Positions 7,519-16,539 of a DNA stretch of 64,000 nt are shown here, one piece after another. The notes under the pieces are model-generated. The model saw only the letters and a list, made by a program, of their open reading frames with translations. It had not been told where the DNA came from and ran no database searches. Origin of the DNA: an uncultured SAR86 cluster bacterium. GTDB taxonomy: Bacteria > Pseudomonadota > Gammaproteobacteria > Magnimaribacterales > D2472. Numbering within the stretch: position 1 is the stretch's first letter; each line of letters opens with the position of its first letter. Made by a program: the position numbers and the translations under genes. The stretch is taken from assembly GCA_902509965.1 (NCBI GenBank), contig CABWZP010000003.1, forward strand, positions 28,425-92,424. The letters run 5' to 3'.

Positions 7519-8628
7519 ATGTCAAAGAGAGATTATTATGAAACTCTTGAGGTCTCTCGATCAGCTTCTAGTGCAGAGTTAAAAAAAGCTTTTAAAAAGA
7601 AAGCCATGAAATATCATCCAGATAGAAATCCGGATGATCCTGAGGCAGATAAGAAGTTTAAAGAATGTGCAGAAGCCTACGACGTATTATCTGATCAGCA
7701 AAAAAAAAGTGCTTATGATCAGTATGGCCATGCAGGTGTAGATGGAATGGGCGGCGGTCCAAATTTTAATGATGTAAATGTTGGTGATATTTTTGGAGAT
7801 ATTTTTGGAGATGTTTTTGGTACAAGATCTTCTTCTAGAGGAAGATCAAGAAGAGGGCAAGATCTTCAATATAATCTTGACCTGTCTTTAAAAGAAGCCG
7901 TTTTAGGAACTCAAACTAAAATAAAGATACCCTCTCATACTCCATGTAATGTTTGTAATTCCTCAGGTGCAGCTCCTGGTTCTAACCCATCAGTTTGTGG
8001 AAGATGTAATGGAGCAGGACAGGTAAGAGTTCAACAAGGCTTCTTCTCATTGCAACAAACGTGCTCTTCATGCGAAGGTACTGGCCAAGTCATTAAAGAT
8101 AAGTGCAAGCCATGCAATGGCATTGGAGCTACCAAAGAAGAAAAGACTTTATCTGTGAATATTCCATCTGGTGTTGATAATGGTGATAAAGTAAGGCTTA
8201 CAGGTGAGGGTGAATGGGAAAAAAATGGTCAATCTGGTGACCTTTATGTTGCAATAAGAGTTATGTCAAATCCTATTTTTGAAAGAGAAGGTAGAGACTT
8301 GTATATAGAAGCACCCTTAGATCTTATGACTTCAATAACTGGAGGCTCTATAAAAATACCAACTATTGAAAACTTCATTTCACTCAAAATACCTGCACAA
8401 ACGCAAACTGGTAAAATATTTAGAATTAAAGGAAAAGGAGCATCTTCGGTTAGGGACAACAGAAGAGGTGACCTTTTATGTAGAGTAATTGTTGAAACTC
8501 CATCTAATTTAGATAAATCTCAACTAAAAGCTTTAAAAGGTTTCACTGAATCTCTAAGAGCTTCAAAAAATTATCCTATTCAGGAATCATTTATTAAATC
8601 TTCAGGCGATATTCACAAGAATGATTAA
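7519..8628 (+). CDS. dnaJ: Chaperone DnaJ (Hsp40)
   Basis: A 369-residue class I DnaJ. The J domain carries HPD at residues 33-35, followed by a Gly/Phe-rich region (GGGPNFNDVNVGDIFGDIFGDVFG). Four zinc-finger repeats begin at C143 (CNVC, CGRC, CSSC, CKPC); the first reads CNVCNSSG rather than the usual CxxCxGxG. The C-terminal substrate-binding domains follow. It stimulates DnaK. It ends six bases before dapB, so dapB is likely in the same transcript. Confidence 0.98.
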   Translation: MSKRDYYETLEVSRSASSAELKKAFKKKAMKYHPDRNPDDPEADKKFKECAEAYDVLSDQQKKSAYDQYGHAGVDGMGGGPNFNDVNVGDIFGDIFGDVFGTRSSSRGRSRRGQDLQYNLDLSLKEAVLGTQTKIKIPSHTPCNVCNSSGAAPGSNPSVCGRCNGAGQVRVQQGFFSLQQTCSSCEGTGQVIKDKCKPCNGIGATKEEKTLSVNIPSGVDNGDKVRLTGEGEWEKNGQSGDLYVAIRVMSNPIFEREGRDLYIEAPLDLMTSITGGSIKIPTIENFISLKIPAQTQTGKIFRIKGKGASSVRDNRRGDLLCRVIVETPSNLDKSQLKALKGFTESLRASKNYPIQESFIKSSGDIHKND

Positions 8629-8634
8629 TTTGAT

Positions 8635-9294
8635 ATGACCGGTATCTACATAAATGGTGTTTCAGGAAAAATGGGCACTAATTTATTAAAGCTTTGTGCT
8701 AACGATAAAAATATAAAGATTTGTGATGATCTTAATGATGATTCATTAGAGGTAATAATTGATTTTTCACACCCAGACTCCACTTTAAAACTTTTAAAAT
8801 CTTTACCTACACAAAAAATATCACTAATTATAGGAACTACTGGCTTAAAAGAAGAACATTTTCAATATATTGAAGAAATCTCTAAAGATAAAAGAGTTCT
8901 TATAGCTCCAAATCTAAGCAAGGGCATTTCTGTATTTAAAAATACTATTGTGGAATTTATAAAGGCAAATGATAAAGAATTGCACTGCCTCATAAAAGAA
9001 ACTCATCATGATCAAAAAATTGATTCTCCCTCTGGAACAGCTATTGAATTAAAAAAAATTATTGAATCAAATAATACAAAAAATCTTATTGCTGATATTG
9101 AAATAATTTCAAAAAGAACTGGTAAAATTTTTGGAATTCATGAAATTATTTTTTATAAAGATACTAAAAAAATACAATTTAAGCATGAATCTAAGTCAAG
9201 AAACATATATTCAGATGGAGCCTTACAGGCAGCACATTGGATTAAAGATAAGGAAGAAGGCTTATACTCATTTGAAGATTTTCTGAAATCTTAA
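8635..9294 (+). CDS. dapB: 4-hydroxy-tetrahydrodipicolinate reductase, short form
   Basis: A lysine/diaminopimelate pathway enzyme. It has the N-terminal nucleotide-binding GVSGKMG, then IDFSHPDST, IIGTTGL, APNLSKGIS, the catalytic ETHHDQKIDSPSGTA (His-His and Lys), and the C-terminal SDGALQAAHWI. At 219 residues it is about 50 shorter than E. coli DapB (273). The loss lies mainly between GKMG and DFS, where the usual first Rossmann strands are compressed. All catalytic motifs are present, so it is probably active. In many relatives carA follows; here rpsB does (see findings). Confidence 0.93.
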   Translation: MTGIYINGVSGKMGTNLLKLCANDKNIKICDDLNDDSLEVIIDFSHPDSTLKLLKSLPTQKISLIIGTTGLKEEHFQYIEEISKDKRVLIAPNLSKGISVFKNTIVEFIKANDKELHCLIKETHHDQKIDSPSGTAIELKKIIESNNTKNLIADIEIISKRTGKIFGIHEIIFYKDTKKIQFKHESKSRNIYSDGALQAAHWIKDKEEGLYSFEDFLKS

Positions 9295-9322
9295 AATAAC
9301 CTTTAATATTGAAGATTTTTTC

Positions 9323-9328
9323 TATAAA
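9323..9328 (+). promoter_or_regulatory. candidate -10 of the rpsB operon
   Basis: TATAAA within TATAAAAT lies about 100 bases before rpsB and just before the structured leader. No good -35 is found at 16-18 bases (the sequence there reads CCTTTA). The assignment rests on position and the -10 match only. Confidence 0.4.
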
Positions 9329-9344
9329 ATAGCCAAACTTTTAA

Positions 9345-9431
9345 CACGAAGGTCCCGAACCTGCAAAGTTGGGGTGCTCTTTAGAGAGTTAACTTTGCTT
9401 AGGGCTGGAGAATAAACCCTGGAGAAATAAA
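9345..9431 (+). promoter_or_regulatory. structured 5' leader of rpsB (S2 autoregulatory, t44-like)
   Basis: The roughly 90 bases before rpsB contain a perfect 8-bp inverted repeat GCAAAGTT (9363-9370) / AACTTTGC (9391-9398). Its loop holds CTC-TTTA-GAG. An AGGG/CCCT pair follows closer to the start, and GGAG precedes the ATG. In gammaproteobacteria the rpsB leader is a conserved structured RNA (t44 in Rfam) through which S2 represses rpsB-tsf. Position and structure suggest the same here; sequence identity to t44 was not tested. Confidence 0.55.
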
Positions 9432-10325
9432 ATGAGTATCGTTTCAGTAAAAGATCTGCTTCATGCAGGCGTTCACTTTGGTCATCAACAAAGATTTTGG
9501 AATCCTAAAATGGACCAATATATCTTTGATACAAGAAAAAAAATTAGCATTATTAACCTTGAACTAACTCAAGAGCATCTAAGTGCAGCTGCTTCAAAAG
9601 TTGAAGACATATGTTCGAAGGGAAATAAAGTTTTGTTTGTTGGGACCAAAAGGTCTGCTAGCAAAACTATTAAAGAAGAGGCTTCAGCGCTAGGCCTACC
9701 ATACGTAAATAAAAGATGGCTTGGCGGAACACTTACTAATTGGAAGACTATTAGAGGCTCAATTAGAAGATTGCATGATATAGAAGAAATGGTTTCCTCA
9801 GGAAGAATAGAAAAACTTATAAAAAAAGAGGCTGTTGAAATACAAAAAGAGCATACAAAACTTGAAGCAAGTGTTGGCGGAATTAAAGATATGAAAGGAC
9901 TTCCTGATGCATTATTTATTATTGATATTAAGCATGAAAAGATCGCAGTTCTAGAAGCCCAAAAAATGGGAATCCCAGTAATCGCATTAGTTGATACAAA
10001 TTCAGATCCAGATGGCATTGATACTGTAATACCTGGCAATGACGATGCGATTAGGTCTGTAAGACTTGTAACAAGAGTTATTGCTGAAGCGTGTGCAAGA
10101 GGAATTGAATCATCAACAGGTTATGCTCCTGTCTCAGATGTTAAATCACCTAAAATAGAAACAATAAAAAAAGAAGAACCTGAAGCTCCTGTAGAAGAAG
10201 TCGAAGCTCCTGCGGAAGAAGTTGTGGCTGAAGCTCCTGCGGAAGAAATTGAAACTCCTGCGGAAGAAGTTGTGGCTGAAGCTCCTGTAGAAGAATCTGA
10301 GGAATCTGAAAAAGATTCAAAGTAA
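9432..10325 (+). CDS. rpsB: 30S ribosomal protein S2 with acidic repeat tail
   Basis: A 297-residue S2. The first 235 or so residues are typical ([73 protein letters not shown]). After about residue 236 it carries an extension absent from E. coli S2 (241 residues). Residues 251-297 are a repeated Glu/Ala/Pro/Val sequence built on EAPAEE units, ending EESEKDSK. S2 is needed for late 30S assembly and for S1 binding. tsf follows after 26 bases. Confidence 0.98.
   Translation: MSIVSVKDLLHAGVHFGHQQRFWNPKMDQYIFDTRKKISIINLELTQEHLSAAASKVEDICSKGNKVLFVGTKRSASKTIKEEASALGLPYVNKRWLGGTLTNWKTIRGSIRRLHDIEEMVSSGRIEKLIKKEAVEIQKEHTKLEASVGGIKDMKGLPDALFIIDIKHEKIAVLEAQKMGIPVIALVDTNSDPDGIDTVIPGNDDAIRSVRLVTRVIAEACARGIESSTGYAPVSDVKSPKIETIKKEEPEAPVEEVEAPAEEVVAEAPAEEIETPAEEVVAEAPVEESEESEKDSK
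10182..10297 (+). repeat. in-frame tandem repeat in the rpsB 3' end
   Basis: Copies of a GAAGCTCCTG-type unit recur with spacings of 18 and 30 bases. A 33-base block starting at 10207 is repeated identically at 10255, a period of 48 bases (16 codons). The repeat stays in frame and encodes the EAPAEE acidic tail of S2, which suggests recent unequal exchange or slippage. Confidence 0.8.
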
Positions 10326-10351
10326 ATCATTAATAATAAAGGATTAGAAAA

Positions 10352-11209
10352 ATGGAAATTAAAGCATCACAAGTCAAAGAATTAAGAGATATGTCTGGTG
10401 TCGCCATGATGGAATGTAAGAGAGCTTTGGTTGAGTGCGAAGGAGATCTAGAAAAAGCTTTGGATCTTTTAAGATCTAATAGTTCACTTAAAGCAGAAAA
10501 AAAATCTTCTAGAGTGGCTGCTGATGGAGTAATTAGAATAGTCTCATCAGATAGTTACGCAACAATTATTGAAATAAATTCTGAAACTGATTTTGCTGCA
10601 AAAGATCCTGGATTTATAGCTTTTGCCGATGATGTTGTAAATTATGTCTCTAATAATAAAGTAGATGATATATCTATGTTTGCATCAACTGAAATAGAAG
10701 AAAAGAGGTTAGCTCTAATTCAAAAAATTGGTGAAAACATACAATTGAGAAGAATGGAAACAATCGAATTTGATAATTCAATGTCTGTAGGGTCTTATAT
10801 GCATTCAGATGGAAAACTAGCAACACTAGTTGTTACCAGTAATTCTGATGATAATCTTGCGAAAGATGTTGCTATGCACGTAGCGGCATCTAACCCTTTA
10901 TGCAAAACTCCTGATGATATTGATAGCGAAGTTCTTGAAAGAGAAAAAGCTATTTTTGAGGTTCAAGCTAAAGAGTCAGGAAAAGATGACGAAATTATGA
11001 GCAAGATGGTAGAAGGAAAGGTTAGAAAGTTTCTTGCAGAGGTATCTTTAACCTCTCAAGCTTTTATTAAAGATCCTGACATGACTGTTGGAAAACTTCT
11101 TTCAGACAATGGAGCAGATGTTACCGGGTATGTTAGATTTAAAGTTGGTGAAGGAATTGAAGTTGAAACTAAAAGTTTTGCAGATGAGGTTGCTGATCAA
11201 TTAAAATAA
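10352..11209 (+). CDS. tsf: Elongation factor Ts
   Basis: A 285-residue EF-Ts, the nucleotide exchange factor of EF-Tu. The N-terminal UBA-like domain with VKELRDMSGVAMMECKRAL is the family signature. The core contains INSETDFAAKDPGF, which contacts EF-Tu, and the C-terminal module is present. Length matches E. coli (283). AAAGGA precedes the ATG. It follows rpsB as in almost all bacteria. Confidence 0.98.
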   Translation: MEIKASQVKELRDMSGVAMMECKRALVECEGDLEKALDLLRSNSSLKAEKKSSRVAADGVIRIVSSDSYATIIEINSETDFAAKDPGFIAFADDVVNYVSNNKVDDISMFASTEIEEKRLALIQKIGENIQLRRMETIEFDNSMSVGSYMHSDGKLATLVVTSNSDDNLAKDVAMHVAASNPLCKTPDDIDSEVLEREKAIFEVQAKESGKDDEIMSKMVEGKVRKFLAEVSLTSQAFIKDPDMTVGKLLSDNGADVTGYVRFKVGEGIEVETKSFADEVADQLK

Positions 11210-11213
11210 TTCA

Positions 11214-11927
11214 ATGTCCAATCTAAAACATAAACGCCTTCTTGTTAAATTCAGTGGCGAATCTGTTGCTGGTGATGATGAGCATGGAATCGACCCCAAG
11301 ATTCTTGATGCAATGGCTAAATCTATAAAAGAGTGTAAAGAAATAGATGCTGAAATAGGTATTGTTATTGGTGGAGGCAACTTATTTCGAGGAGAGAAGC
11401 TAAATCAAGCTGGAATGGATAGAGTTGCAGGTGATCATATGGGTATGTTAGCAACAGTAATGAATGGTATTGCTTTTAGAGATGCTCTCGAAAGAGCAGG
11501 CATTAAAACAAGAGTAATGTCCGCTATTCCTATAGCAGGATTAGTAGAGCATTATGACAGAAGGTTAGCAATTCAACTTCTAAGCGATGGATATGTTGTA
11601 ATATTTACTGCTGGGACTGGAAATCCATTTTTTACCACAGATACAGCTGGTTGCTTGAGAGCAGTTGAGATACAAGCTGATTTAATGTTAAAAGCAACAC
11701 GAGTTGATGGAGTATATTCAGATGACCCTGAAATTAATCCAGAAGCGAAATTCCATCCAGTTCTGTCTTTTGACGAAGCTATTTCTAAAAATTTAAAAGT
11801 TATGGACGCAACAGCTCTAACTTTAGCTCGAGATCACAAACTACCTATTAATGTTTTTAATGTTTCAAAAGAACATGCTCTTAAAGATATTATTTGTGGA
11901 GAACATATTGGTACAATAATATCTTAA
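11214..11927 (+). CDS. pyrH: Uridylate kinase (UMP kinase)
   Basis: A 237-residue UMP kinase of the amino acid kinase family, which makes UDP from UMP. Motifs include RLLVKFSGES, GIVIGGGNLFRG, and the phosphate- and substrate-binding FTAGTGNPFFTTDTAGCLRA. DGVYSDDPEINPEA is also typical. The start ATG is four bases after the tsf stop with no clear Shine-Dalgarno sequence, so translation is probably coupled. The E. coli residue is FSGEA; here FSGES is a mild change. Confidence 0.97.
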   Translation: MSNLKHKRLLVKFSGESVAGDDEHGIDPKILDAMAKSIKECKEIDAEIGIVIGGGNLFRGEKLNQAGMDRVAGDHMGMLATVMNGIAFRDALERAGIKTRVMSAIPIAGLVEHYDRRLAIQLLSDGYVVIFTAGTGNPFFTTDTAGCLRAVEIQADLMLKATRVDGVYSDDPEINPEAKFHPVLSFDEAISKNLKVMDATALTLARDHKLPINVFNVSKEHALKDIICGEHIGTIIS

Positions 11928-11928
11928 T

Positions 11929-12483
11929 ATGAACACAATACTTGAATCACTTAAAGAAAGAATGGAGAAATCCATAGAATCTCTTAGATCAGCATTTAAT
12001 AAAATTAGAACCGGCCGAGCAAATCCTGCAATACTTGATGATGTTAAAATTGATTATTATGGAAATTTAACTCCTTTAAATCAAACATCTAATATTTCTG
12101 TTGAAGAAAATAGAACCTTAGTTATCTCTCCATGGGATAAAAATTTAATGCCTGAAATTGAAAAAGCCATAACTTCATCTGACTTGGGCTTAAATCCAAG
12201 CTCATCTGGTGATCTGATAAGAGTCACTATGCCAACTCTTACTGAAGAAACAAGACAGGGCTATATCAAACAAGCAAGAAGTGAGGCTGAAAATTCACGA
12301 ATATCAATTAGAAATATCCGAAGAGATGCAAATAATCAAGTTAAAGATATGCAGTCAGCAGGTGAAATATCTGAGGATGATATGAGACGTTCAGAAGACC
12401 TAATTCAAAAAGAAACTGATACTTATATATCAATTGTAGATTCAGAATTAAAAAATAAAGAATCTGATCTCCTAGAAATATAA
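11929..12483 (+). CDS. frr: Ribosome recycling factor
   Basis: A 184-residue RRF, one base after pyrH. The helical domain I begins MEKSIESLRSAFNKIRTGRANPAILD, and YYGNLTPLNQTSNISVEENRTLVISPWD forms domain II. RRVNI-type helix residues (ISIRNIRRDANNQVKDM) follow. With EF-G it splits post-termination ribosomes. Length is as in E. coli (185). Confidence 0.98.
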   Translation: MNTILESLKERMEKSIESLRSAFNKIRTGRANPAILDDVKIDYYGNLTPLNQTSNISVEENRTLVISPWDKNLMPEIEKAITSSDLGLNPSSSGDLIRVTMPTLTEETRQGYIKQARSEAENSRISIRNIRRDANNQVKDMQSAGEISEDDMRRSEDLIQKETDTYISIVDSELKNKESDLLEI

Positions 12484-12493
12484 GTCGACCATC

Positions 12494-13222
12494 ATGGGTC
12501 TACCCAAATCAGACAAAAATCAAAACTCTATAAAGAATGTTGCCATTATTATGGATGGAAATGGAAGATGGGCTAAAAGCAATAAATTAAAAATAACTCA
12601 AGGGCATGAAAAAGGTGTTGGCGTTGTTAAAGATATCGTAGAGGAATGTGTTACACAAAATATAAATACGCTAACAATCTATGCATTTAGCTCTGAAAAT
12701 TGGTCTAGGCCTAAAAATGAAATTGATGGCATTAAAGCTTTAATTGTTAAAGCTATCTCTGATCAAGTACCAGAACTAATTGATCAAAGAGTTAAGTTAA
12801 ATTTTTTTGGAAATATAGAAGATTTTGGTTCAAAAATAATTGACAAGATTAATAAAGCCCAAAATGATACTTCTTTAAGTAATCCATCTTTAGAGCTAAA
12901 TGTTGCATTAGGTTATGGGGGTAGGAATGACATTGTAAATACCACCAAGTTATTAGCAAAAAAAGTTCATAATAAAGAAATAAATATAAAAGACATTAAT
13001 GAAGATATTTTTTCACAACTCTCATTAGTTCCTGTCGATAATATAGATCTTGTTATTAGGACAGGTGGAGATAAAAGACTTAGTAATTTTTTATTATTCC
13101 AAATAGCATATGCTGAAATAATGTTTATTGAAAAATTATGGCCAGATTTTACTAAAGAAGATTTTATTTCTTGCCTAGAGTCTTTTAAAAATGTGGAGAG
13201 AAGATTTGGAAAAAGAATTTAA
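12494..13222 (+). CDS. uppS: Undecaprenyl diphosphate synthase (cis-prenyltransferase)
   Basis: A 242-residue UppS. The first motif IIMDGNGRWAKS carries the catalytic Asp and the substrate P-loop. TIYAFSSENWSRP and IDLVIRTGGDKRLSNFLLFQIAYAE are the other conserved motifs. It makes the C55 lipid carrier for peptidoglycan and O-antigen. In most relatives the motif reads RTSGExRxSNF; here it is RTGGDKRLSNF, a conservative change. The next gene, cdsA, starts 11 bases later. Confidence 0.96.
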   Translation: MGLPKSDKNQNSIKNVAIIMDGNGRWAKSNKLKITQGHEKGVGVVKDIVEECVTQNINTLTIYAFSSENWSRPKNEIDGIKALIVKAISDQVPELIDQRVKLNFFGNIEDFGSKIIDKINKAQNDTSLSNPSLELNVALGYGGRNDIVNTTKLLAKKVHNKEINIKDINEDIFSQLSLVPVDNIDLVIRTGGDKRLSNFLLFQIAYAEIMFIEKLWPDFTKEDFISCLESFKNVERRFGKRI

Positions 13223-13232
13223 TACAACATTT

Positions 13233-14024
13233 ATGAACCGATCTATTACCGGTTTAATGATGGTTATACCTTTTTTTAGTTTAATTTATTTTGCTAATAG
13301 CTTTCTTACAAATATAGTAATTACAGTAATTTCAATATTAATTTTTTTAGAGTGGAGAGGGTTAGCCAAAGAAAGAAATCTAACAGTTGATTTACTATTT
13401 ATTATTTTCTTTATATTGGGGTATATAGTTTTTCAAGAATATTTTTTATTCTTTTTTGTATCTCTTTTAGCTGTTTTTTGGTTTATTTTTTCAATATTTT
13501 TATTTAGAAATAAGTTAGAACTTATTAGTTCCATACATTTTGACAATAATGCCCTTAGACTTATAGTAATAGCGGGGTTTTATTCTAGCTTATTGCTACT
13601 TGTCCAAACCATTGAAATAAATCACCTTTTAGTTTTTATAATTATAGTAAATACTTCATTGGCTGACATTTGTGCATATTTAGTAGGCTCTCGCTTTGGT
13701 AAAACTCCTTTATTAAAAAATATTAGTCCTAATAAAACTTTTGAGGGCTTTGTGGGAGGCATAGCTGCATCATTATCATTTGGATTACTAATGTATTATG
13801 TATATCAACTGCCAATATCTATGGTCCCTATAATAATTTTTTCATCTCTCTATGCATTTGTTGGAGATTATTTTATGAGTTACTTAAAGAGGAAAAGTAA
13901 CCTGAAAGATACTGGTTCAATTCTTCCTGGGCATGGCGGCATTTTAGACAGGATTGATTCACATTTGTCTGCTACAACAATATTTACTTTCTTATTTTTA
14001 TTAATCCAAACCATAGGCATTTAA
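13233..14024 (+). CDS. cdsA: Phosphatidate cytidylyltransferase
   Basis: A 263-residue polytopic inner-membrane enzyme that makes CDP-diacylglycerol. The C-terminal signature is present: NTSLADICAYLVGSRFGKTPL, NKTFEGFVGG, VGDYFMSYLKRKSNLKDTGSILPGHGGILDRIDS. The start chosen is the ATG at 13233 (MNRSITGLMM), which gives a normal cytosolic N-terminus. An earlier in-frame ATG at 13191 would overlap uppS by 32 bases and add 14 polar residues. No clear Shine-Dalgarno sequence supports either. It shares the uppS-cdsA-dxr-rseP order found in relatives. Confidence 0.95.
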   Translation: MNRSITGLMMVIPFFSLIYFANSFLTNIVITVISILIFLEWRGLAKERNLTVDLLFIIFFILGYIVFQEYFLFFFVSLLAVFWFIFSIFLFRNKLELISSIHFDNNALRLIVIAGFYSSLLLLVQTIEINHLLVFIIIVNTSLADICAYLVGSRFGKTPLLKNISPNKTFEGFVGGIAASLSFGLLMYYVYQLPISMVPIIIFSSLYAFVGDYFMSYLKRKSNLKDTGSILPGHGGILDRIDSHLSATTIFTFLFLLIQTIGI

Positions 14025-15176
14025 ATGAAAAATATTCTTTTGTTGGGTGCAACTGGAAGTATTGGCGATAGCGTTCTTAATGTTATAAGACAAAATAAAA
14101 GCACGCTAAATTTATTTGGAATCGCAGTTGGAAAGAATATTAAGAAAACAGAAAGCATTATCAAAACATTTTTACCCAAACATATTTTTGTAGATGATGT
14201 TAAAGCTTATGATGAAATTTCTTCTTTTCATCCAGATAAAAATATCTTAAATTCAGATCAAGAATTATTGAATTTAATTTCTGATGATAAAGTTGATATT
14301 GTCATATCTGCAATAGTTGGATTTGCTGGTCTCAAAGCAAGCTTAATGGCGGTTAATGCAGGTAAAACAGTATTGATTGCTAATAAAGAAAGCATTGTTG
14401 CAGCAGGGGATATACTTATGCCTTTAGCAAGATCTAAAGGTTCAATAATTATCCCGATTGATAGCGAACATAATGCAATATTTCAATGCCTCCCAGAAGA
14501 TAAAACTACCAAAGATGTTGATAAAATTACAATAACTGCTTCTGGAGGTCCTTTTATAAATATACCTCTTTCAAAACTATCTGACATATCTCCTAAAGAT
14601 GCTCTTAAGCATCCAAATTGGGAAATGGGTTTTAAGGTATCTATTGATTCTGCAACTTTAGTAAATAAATGCTTGGAATTAATAGAAGCTAGATACCTTT
14701 TTGATTTAAATGAAAAGTTTTTTGATTTAGTTATTCATCCTCAAAGCATTGTTCATTCAATAGTTACATATAAAGATGGTTCAAGTATCTCACAGATGAG
14801 CAATCCAAATATGGAAGTTCCAATTGCTAATGCATTAGGTGATTCTAGTAAAGTACCAATTGAATATTCAAAATTAGATTTCAATAATCTTAATCTTTCA
14901 TTTCAAGAATTCCCTTCAGATAGATCCAAACTCCAAAATCTAGCTAGAGAGATTTGCAATACTGGTGGCTCTTCTGGTCTGATTTTCAATGCAGCAAATG
15001 AGATAGCTGTTGAATATTTCCTAAAAAAAGAGCTTAAATTCTCTCAAATTTATGATGTTATTTATAGAACTTTTGATTTAATGCCCTTGTCTAATCCTCA
15101 AGATATAGAAACTTTAAATGAATTAAACAATGAAGCACGCATCAAGGCTAAGAAGGTGATAAAATCGATAACTTAA
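14025..15176 (+). CDS. dxr: 1-deoxy-D-xylulose 5-phosphate reductoisomerase
   Basis: A 383-residue DXR, the committed enzyme of the MEP isoprenoid pathway. The NADPH-binding N-terminus LLGATGSIGDSVL is present. The catalytic region has ANKESIVAAGD, IPIDSEHNAIFQCL, TASGGPF, and HPNWEMGFKVSIDSATLVNKCLELIEA with metal and substrate ligands. It begins at the base after cdsA's stop. It supplies isoprenoid precursors that UppS uses. Confidence 0.98.
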   Translation: MKNILLLGATGSIGDSVLNVIRQNKSTLNLFGIAVGKNIKKTESIIKTFLPKHIFVDDVKAYDEISSFHPDKNILNSDQELLNLISDDKVDIVISAIVGFAGLKASLMAVNAGKTVLIANKESIVAAGDILMPLARSKGSIIIPIDSEHNAIFQCLPEDKTTKDVDKITITASGGPFINIPLSKLSDISPKDALKHPNWEMGFKVSIDSATLVNKCLELIEARYLFDLNEKFFDLVIHPQSIVHSIVTYKDGSSISQMSNPNMEVPIANALGDSSKVPIEYSKLDFNNLNLSFQEFPSDRSKLQNLAREICNTGGSSGLIFNAANEIAVEYFLKKELKFSQIYDVIYRTFDLMPLSNPQDIETLNELNNEARIKAKKVIKSIT

Positions 15177-15186
15177 AATTAGCAAT

Positions 15187-16533
15187 ATGAATTATTTAAT
15201 AGATACATTAGTCTACGCAGGAGCATTTATAGCTTTGCTATTTGTATTGGTGGTTATTCATGAATGTGGTCATTACTTTGTAGCTAGATATTTTGGTGTT
15301 CATTGTCCTAGGTTCTCATTTGGTATGGGACCTGTTATTTATAAAAAAATAGATAAACATGGAACTGAATTTGCTTTGTCTGCTTTTCCTTTAGGTGGAT
15401 ATGTTTCAATGATTACTAAGAAAATGTTTGAAGTAGATCCCGAGCTAAAAAAAGAATTTACAGAAGTTCAGCTTGATAAAACGTTTGATACTAAACCTAA
15501 ACTTCAAAGAGCTGCAATAATGCTAGCTGGACCAGTTGCTAACTTTCTTTTATCTATTCTTATATTTTCTTTTATTTTTTCGAGCACACCAGACCCTCAA
15601 TCAACTCTTGTAGTGAATGAGATTGATGATTCTTCAATGTTTCAAATTGGCGATCAAATTATTTCAATAGACGGAGTAAAAGTTTCAGAAAGAAAAGACA
15701 TAAGTTTGGAATTGCTTTCAAAGGCAGGAATGACAGGTGAGCTATTTATAGAGGTTCTCTCAAAAGATTCAAGTTCAACAAAAGAGATATCATTGAATGT
15801 CGATAACTTTTTAACAGATAGTGAACAACAACAAAATCCAGTAAATGCATTAAATATATCAGTGCAAACAAGAATGCTCCCTATAATTGGAAGTTTGATT
15901 GATAAAGGTGCTGCAGATAAAGGCGGGTTAAAAGAAAATGATAGGATATTAGCCATTAATAACTCAAGCATATCTTATGCATCCGAAATAGTAGCTGTTT
16001 TAAATAATTTAACTGGTAATTCAGCTGATATCCAAGTATTAAGAAACAATAAAACTATAATTTTTCCTGTAGAACTTACTTCAGTTGTTGATAGTTTAGG
16101 TAATGAATCAAAATTATTAGGAATTGGATTTGGTCTCCAAAGAACTTTTATTGAATCCATAATTAAGGGAGCAAAAGAGACTTACAATTTAAGTATAAAG
16201 ACGCTTCAATTTATTGGAAAGATGTTTACAGGAAACATGGGTACTGAGAATCTTTCTGGTCCAATTGGTATTGCTAAAATGGCAGGAGATACGGCTCAAG
16301 CAGGGATACTGCCCTTTATGTATTTAATGGCATTATTAAGCATCAGTTTAGGAGTATTGAATTTATTACCCATACCAGCTCTTGATGGAGGTCAATTAAC
16401 CCTTCTTGGAGTTGAAGCAATTAGAGGCTCACCTCTACCTGATAAAGTAGAAAATTTTGTATATGCTACAGGCACCGTGATGATACTATTCTTAATGGTA
16501 TTTGCTGTATTTAATGATGTAGCAAGATTTTAA
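15187..16533 (+). CDS. rseP: Site-2 intramembrane protease RseP
   Basis: A 448-residue membrane zinc protease. HECGH at residues 25-29 lies in the first membrane helix, and the third motif is LLPIPALDGGQL near residue 400. A periplasmic part with PDZ-like sequences (GAADKGGLKENDRILAINN) lies between. In relatives it cleaves anti-sigma RseA in the sigma-E response and clears signal peptides. It precedes bamA, as in nearly all gammaproteobacteria. Confidence 0.96.
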   Translation: MNYLIDTLVYAGAFIALLFVLVVIHECGHYFVARYFGVHCPRFSFGMGPVIYKKIDKHGTEFALSAFPLGGYVSMITKKMFEVDPELKKEFTEVQLDKTFDTKPKLQRAAIMLAGPVANFLLSILIFSFIFSSTPDPQSTLVVNEIDDSSMFQIGDQIISIDGVKVSERKDISLELLSKAGMTGELFIEVLSKDSSSTKEISLNVDNFLTDSEQQQNPVNALNISVQTRMLPIIGSLIDKGAADKGGLKENDRILAINNSSISYASEIVAVLNNLTGNSADIQVLRNNKTIIFPVELTSVVDSLGNESKLLGIGFGLQRTFIESIIKGAKETYNLSIKTLQFIGKMFTGNMGTENLSGPIGIAKMAGDTAQAGILPFMYLMALLSISLGVLNLLPIPALDGGQLTLLGVEAIRGSPLPDKVENFVYATGTVMILFLMVFAVFNDVARF

Positions 16534-16539
16534 TAAGGA

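Noticed and set aside
10121..10330. Minus-strand serine/threonine-rich frame opposite the rpsB tail
   Set aside because: It is the complement of the GAAGCTCCT repeat, so its repetitive protein is a by-product.
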